A DNA stretch of 64,000 nucleotides from Cristatella mucedo (taxonomy: Eukaryota; Bryozoa; Phylactolaemata; Cristatellidae): contig WPIO01000024.1 in assembly GCA_009760855.2 (NCBI GenBank), positions 4,362,501-4,426,500 on the forward strand. The letters run 5' to 3'. The notes under the pieces were generated by a model. The model was not told the DNA's origin and made no database searches. It saw nothing but the letters and a program-made list of their open reading frames with translations. Shown one piece after another: positions 59,066 to 64,000 of the stretch; the first letter of the stretch is position 1; the number at the start of each line of letters is the position of its first letter. The position numbers and the translations under genes are program-made.

Positions 59066-59896
59066 CTATAGGGACTATCGCCTATGATTGAGGCGTTGCT
59101 TGCTATAAACTATAATGGCATTTCGTCAAATGGCATTTAAAGTGTTTTTAAACCGTAGAGATTAATATGAAGCCAATTATTTTACAAATTATGAAACCGC
59201 GAGTAATCTGATGTTATTGCAAGTTGATTGGTAAGTTTTGCCAGCGATTTACTCTCACTCATATAAAAAACCTATCTTTAGCCAAGCTAATAAAAGGAAC
59301 TTGTAACCATCTCCAATATGGATTAATATTCTGGTTGTCATGTAACCATGCTCTGTCATACATCGGCACAATTACTGTTGGCACATATTTCTTATGTCAT
59401 TTTGGCTGTCCTGTCTGTATGTTCGTGAAATGTATCGGCAACAGCTTCTATTGGTATAGTTCATTGAGTCTCATGCAACTTTGCAGTTACTGAAATTATG
59501 TGAGCCTAGGTTTTATTTATTTATTATCTAGAGATGGGAAAGGTACAGCTAAAAACAATTTTTAAACTCGAAAATTGTTAGCACATACATCAATTAGAGG
59601 ATCAAACCTTACCTCATCATTTCATATGCTATTCTGATTTGACATAACTTATCAATCATTACGGTTATCCCACCACAGCCACAGTGAAAACTTAATTTGC
59701 TACGAATTGAAACGGGAATGTAAAACAGCTATTTGTGCAAATGGATTGAGCATCTATCGCATGTTTTAGCCTATTGAGTTTGGTTGACATTAAAGAGCAC
59801 AAGCATACATACTTTCTATCATTCAACAAGTTAGCAATATTTCTGATAAACTTCAGCAGATACCGATCAGGTATAAAAAAATAAATGTCATCTGAT

Positions 59897-60055
59897 TGAG
59901 CCGCTTCTTATGTGTAGTGACAGATGAGCTTTTACGGCTATCATCACTGCTTGCAGCTGGGATAAAGGATCGCCCACCGTAGGATTTGAACAAACGACCT
60001 CGGGGCCGATCTCGTGAATAGCAACAGACTTACCAAGTGTGTCATCACGGCTCAT
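59897..60055 (-). mobile_element. SINE family B copy
   Basis: The reverse complement starts 'gatgagccgtgatgacacac' and includes 'cctacggtgggcgatccttt'. Matches the cox2 insert throughout. Confidence 0.82.
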
Positions 60056-60489
60056 CGATATCCTCACAAAACCATACAAAGGCACTGTTCCTAGTCTAAA
60101 TAACCTTGGTATTGCCCAATTGTATAAACCAGAAAATAGATAATATTCTCCGTTTTCCTGCTAAATTATCCCCGGATCAATAATTTCCCTATCACTACAT
60201 CCTGAAATTCCTAAAGTCACATGGAAAAAGGCGAAGTTTTCTCTAAACTCATATTTGTTAGAGAGCATCCTTCCAGAAGTCGTTGAGAATGCTTAAAGCT
60301 TTAAACAAAGTCGAATAGGTTGCAAAACCGGCCATGTTATCAGCAAAGCTCTGGAATAGGCAAAGTAGCTTCACCATAATAATAATTACGATCGATACGA
60401 TCTTAACAGTGATTTAACCCACTCATGCATTAGTTACAGTAACTGCAATCTCAAAGCTAATACCGAAATTCTCAAAAACCAACATTTAA

Positions 60490-60990
60490 CAGTTTAACGT
60501 GATCGATTACTTCCTTTATCCCATCTTCAGTTTTGTCTTAAGCAAAACGAAGTACCCACTTGTAGAAGCCAGCTTCCATCTTGATCAACGCTCCCTAGGA
60601 AATTTACGTTTCTCTCCCTCCTTACACCTCGTACAAACCTCAAATCCTTTGGAGATCCTGCATTTAGTTCGTATTCTCAAAAAGCCTGGAAATCACTCGC
60701 GTTTTACTTCACAACATCATCTGACTGGACCATGTTAAAAAAGAAATTAAGAACGCATCTATTTATCACCACATTAAGGGATCCCTGTGATTCGTCCTTA
60801 ATGTGATATGTGTGCAGCTACTAACCAGGCTTGCATGCTGACCCTGTGCCTGTCAAACCTAAGCATGTTATTCTTGTAGTTTATTAGGCATGCTACCACT
60901 CACCATTTAGCCTTTTTTTCAGCAACTGTAATGTGCCTACAAAGTGGTTAAGTTCTCTAAGGGCACTTTACAAAGTGTATTATTATTATT
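60490..60990 (+). mobile_element. CR1/L2-type LINE 3' end, plus strand
   Basis: Remnants of the ORF2 end ('LVQTSNPLEILHLVRILKKP') are followed by the UTR motif 'gctgaccctgtgcctgtcaa' and the hairpin region 'aatgtgcctacaaagtggtt...agggcactttacaaagtg', with an (ATT)n tail ending near 60990. Confidence 0.75.
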
Positions 60991-61188
60991 ACATGAAGCT
61001 TGTAACTTTACTACAAAGGGAGCTTAATCAGGAGCGATATACAGTTTAAAATATAGAGAATTTTTTTAAATGATACTGTCTGTTCCAGACATTACTGCTA
61101 CTTGAGTTAAGGTGTCCTAAGGCTGCACTAGCGGCAAAATGTGCATTGATATTCCCATCGACGGCTAATTGAGCTGCTATCAACCATG

Positions 61189-61191
<3 letters not shown>

Positions 61192-61261
<70 letters not shown>

Positions 61262-61273
61262 CGACACACACTC

Positions 61274-61305
<32 letters not shown>

Positions 61306-61347
61306 GCCCACACACACACTCTCTCTCTCTGTCTCTCTGTCTCTCTT

Positions 61348-61419
<72 letters not shown>

Positions 61420-61420
61420 G

Positions 61421-61488
<68 letters not shown>

Positions 61489-61576
61489 CTCTCTCTCTCT
61501 CTCTCTCTCCTTTCTCTCTCTCTCTCTCTCTCCCCTTTCTCTCTCTCTCTCTCCCCTTTCTCTCTCTCTCTCTCCC

Positions 61577-61607
<31 letters not shown>

Positions 61608-61608
61608 A
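61192..61608. repeat. (CT)n microsatellite, about 415 bp
   Basis: Nearly pure CT with 'gccgacacac', 'cccacacacaca' and 'cctttct' variant blocks. The Arg/Glu and Ser/Leu frames across it are artefacts. Confidence 0.95.
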
Positions 61609-61954
61609 CTCCCGCATCCGAGTCGCAACTCCCTGACAAGGTCGCGCAGCTAACACAGCGCCCTACGCGGTACAATCCTAGAAATTAACCACTTCATCCT
61701 AATGATTGCAAGCAAATTATCAAGAAACACTAAATTACCGAGTAAATATGAATTTTTTTTTTTGAAATCTTATTTATGCATTAACTTAGTATTCAGACCA
61801 CTTTTTGATGAAATTACTTCAGTTTGCTTGATGTTGCAATGTAACTTCTAATCAAAGAATTACAAAAGGCACAGCAACATTTGGCTCATCACACTATGAC
61901 TATACAATATTATCTAGAAGACTAAGCCAGAACAGTGACTGTCCAATTGTCAAT

Positions 61955-62050
61955 AATAATACAATGATAATTATAACGCATTGGATAGAGCGCAATCAGA
62001 GAACTCAATCTCTTTCTAGGAACTTCACATTCCCTGCAAAGTCAGCACGT
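61955..62050 (-). repeat. LINE 3' tail, minus strand
   Basis: ATA/ATT repeats, then 'gcattggatagagcgcaatc', 'agagaactcaatctctttct' and 'cattccctgcaaag'. It diverges at the distal hairpin arm. Confidence 0.65.
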
Positions 62051-62614
62051 TAAGTAAGTAGTTAGTCGCAAAATACTGTTTGAGGGACCACTTCCGTTAG
62101 ATTACTTGCCTGCTGGTTGTTAGCATATTAAGCAGAATAACTCATTATTAAGTTATTTAATCAATTGAATCTGGGACGAGAATTAGTTTGCTATCGTCCG
62201 AATTGTTTACTGCCATCCAGCTGAAAAAAAAATTATCGCACAAGCAGCCGAGCCAGCATAGCTTCATTATGTCTCTAAATAGCTACTCATTTCATCTTTC
62301 AGACTTTAAATTATGTGATTTTATCAACTTGAGACCACGGAGACAGCTAGTCACTAACGTTGGCAGTGGCCATTATAAAACGGCTTTACAAAAATCAGTT
62401 AATTTCAAAGCATAGTGTACCCATACCTCATAGTAGGAACACGGTGAGACAAACTTAGCTATTTACATGGTAAATAGCACATAAAAGTGCTGTGCTTTAT
62501 ATCTCTTCGCCATTCAGAGGTTCCTCACAGCCGATATAAAACCTGAAAGATGTTATTTATTTCATGGTATTTAGCCAGGATTATTCAACCAAATATTGTG
62601 GTTTGTAATCAAAT

Positions 62615-62633
62615 ATATAAATATATATATATA

Positions 62634-62686
<53 letters not shown>

Positions 62687-62710
62687 ATCTATCCGTCGCT
62701 AACTTTTCCG

Positions 62711-62748
<38 letters not shown>

Positions 62749-62776
62749 ATATATATGTATATATATATATATATCG
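62615..62776. repeat. (AT)n/(GT)n microsatellites with embedded palindrome
   Basis: AT tract (62617-62635), GT tract (62637-62683), then AT tracts (62710-62775). A unique sequence, 'ccgtcgctaacttttccgat' (62688-62713), is repeated inverted as 'atcggaaaagttagcgacgg' (62773-62794), giving a perfect long hairpin around AT repeats. Confidence 0.9.
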
Positions 62777-63037
62777 GAAAAGTTAGCGACGGACCGATGG
62801 AAACAAATATACCGACATCAACAGACGCAGAATCAATTTAAATCCATCTTGTTTGTCCCTTACGATTATTCGTGGCACTGCCCTGCACACGCCGGAAGCC
62901 CCACAGTGAATGAAAAGACAGAAAAAAACTATGGTTCAGTTTGTTATTATTTACTAACCAGTTAGCAATAGTCACTTCCCTCTGCTATGCTCACACAGAT
63001 TGCTACAGTGCAATTTCTTTTACGTTACGTTTCGCAG

Positions 63038-63252
63038 AATTAAATGGAGTCATACCTGAAATGTCGTATTCCGACGCTTCCGATCCAGCAAATTCACTAC
63101 CAGAGAAAATTCACTACACAATAATGGTCAACGGTAGTTCTCACATGATTCGTCTGAAAAGACGCAGTCGTGGCCTAAGCAGAATTAAAATGCATTTGCC
63201 TTCAGGACAAGAGAACCTGCTCAAGTCGACGTTTCCACCAGGCAGTGATGAC
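63038..63252 (+). CDS. Exon of ADAM-like gene: prodomain part 1
   Basis: A 215-nt exon with acceptor 'cgttacgtttcgcag' and donor GTATGT, ending in phase 0. It encodes ELNGVIPEMSYSDA, then SLPEKIHYTIMVNGSSHMIR, a basic KRRSRGLS stretch and HLPSGQENLLKSTFPPGSDD. The order 'P....S...LP..I.Y.I.V.G..H.I.L+R.+.L' resembles the reprolysin (M12B) propeptide, which keeps the metalloprotease latent during secretion. An upstream exon with a signal peptide is expected; the frame LAIVTSLCYAHTDCYS just before the acceptor is probably intronic. It points to another ADAM-like gene on the same strand as the Cys-rich exons. Confidence 0.65.
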
Positions 63253-63570
63253 GTATGTATTTGCTTCAAATTGTTCTATTATCCGTAATTGTATTCCACT
63301 ATTCAATAAATAATCAAATTTAATTGCAACTCAAAATAGTGCGTATTTATGTTGCGCCTTTTTGCTTAGAATGCTGAGATATTGCAATAGTCAAAGTAAT
63401 CTTGCATACTTACTCAGTTGCTAACAGGGAAACGTATACTGCAAGGGAATCGCAAAACAGCATCGGTTTATGAAAGCTTCGTTTTACCAAATTGGTAAAA
63501 TATATGTCAGAACTTGAGAATTTGACCGCATGAAGTACTTAATAATCTGCTAAATTTGATCTGGTTTTAG

Positions 63571-63651
63571 GATGTCGCCCACTATCACGACGTTACAAAT
63601 AAGGCTGCTATTTCACTGCGAATCAACCCAGGATCAGACCGACATTACATG
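63571..63651 (+). CDS. Exon of ADAM-like gene: prodomain part 2
   Basis: An 81-nt (27-codon, phase 0-0) exon between 'gatctggttttag' and donor gtacga. It encodes DVAHYHDVTNKAAISLRINP and then GSDRHYM, in frame with exon 63038-63252. It corresponds to the 'C-Y-G-V---S-AA-S-C-G-L' segment of M12B propeptides. The usual Cys before the His/Tyr is replaced by Ala, and the second Cys by Ile/Asn, so a disulfide may be lost. The gene continues beyond the window. Confidence 0.6.
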
Positions 63652-64000
63652 GTACGAACTATGTAAATACATCTAGCAAAAAATAAAACTTGTGCTCAAG
63701 TTACTTTAACGAGAGTATTATTATTTATTGAATATAAAGGTCAGCTGGCAACAAATATTTCGCGACATTAAAATATATTAGAGCTGGAGAAAGTTTCCAT
63801 CACTAGTTTCAGCCATTTCCTCTAAAATTGATGTTATAAATACAGAGATATATGAAAGATAAAACCAACTACAGTTTTCCAAGATTTTTTCTTTAGATAG
63901 TATAAGGTTACATCTCAGTAAAATAAAGCACAGCTAATTTTCAAAAAATTCAAATGCCTCTGTGCCAGGGCCCGAAAGAAGGTGCCTATCAAGCTAGGCA
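63652..64000 (+). other. Intron of the downstream ADAM-like gene
   Basis: AT-rich sequence after the gtacga donor. No further exon is seen before the window ends. Confidence 0.5.

Noticed and set aside
61046-61675. 209-aa Arg/Glu-rich and 155-aa Ser/Leu-rich frames
   Set aside because: They are produced by the (CT)n/(GA)n microsatellite.

Overview
This is a nuclear DNA window from an animal. It is AT-rich and intron- and repeat-dominated, with long microsatellites, several families of degenerate transposons and only scattered coding exons. A 13.4-kb block (about 7220-20645) is a copy of mitochondrial DNA (a NUMT). In it TGA sits at Trp sites and AGA/AGG at conserved Ser sites, while AAA still fits Lys, so the invertebrate mitochondrial code applies and the flatworm code does not. 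The arrangement nad4L-nad4-trnH-nad5-trnF on one strand, with cox3-trnK-trnA-trnN and trnI-nad3 on the other, resembles lophotrochozoan (mollusc- or brachiopod-like) mitochondrial layouts. I cannot name the species.

Layout. 1-7220 is the 5' part of a large intron plus one small exon (2323-2421). It holds a Mutator-like DNA transposon (2666-3906) and a decayed CR1/L2-type LINE on the minus strand. 7220-20645 is the NUMT: the 3' end of nad4L, then nad4, nad5, nad3, atp8, cox1, atp6, cox3, nad2, cox2, rrnS, rrnL, about 14 tRNA genes and a GC-rich non-coding region. The copy carries frameshifts, stop codons, an internal cox1 deletion, and a SINE inserted in cox2 with a 4-bp target duplication. 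Exons at 2323-2421, 20796-20941 and 26631-27473 splice in phase into the 3' part of one gene. It encodes cysteine-rich PLAC-like repeats, then a Thr/Ser/Asn-rich mucin-like stalk and a C-terminal hydrophobic tail that looks like a GPI-anchor signal. The NUMT therefore lies inside an intron of this gene. Another exon of the same type lies at 37116-37274. At 63038-63651 two in-phase exons resemble the prodomain of an ADAM (M12B) metalloprotease, so the window probably crosses a tandem cluster of ADAM-like genes.

21.6-44 kb is mostly LINE fragments. It includes a 1.75-kb inverted repeat (28.9-30.6 and 34.4-36.2 kb) whose arms carry the same rearranged LINE, and a 1-kb (GT)n tract. 44.4-52.3 kb is the relic of an R2-clade-like non-LTR retrotransposon. 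It is interrupted by a 2.7-kb hAT transposon (44586-47285, perfect 8-bp target duplication) and by SINEs. 52.3-62.9 kb is intergenic or intronic, with more LINE 3' ends, SINEs, microsatellites and weak exon candidates.

One theme links the repeats. A short 3'-terminal hairpin is shared by at least nine LINE ends, and it also forms the tail of a tRNA-headed SINE, which implies that this LINE mobilised that SINE. No complete protein-coding gene, CRISPR array or bacterial feature is present.
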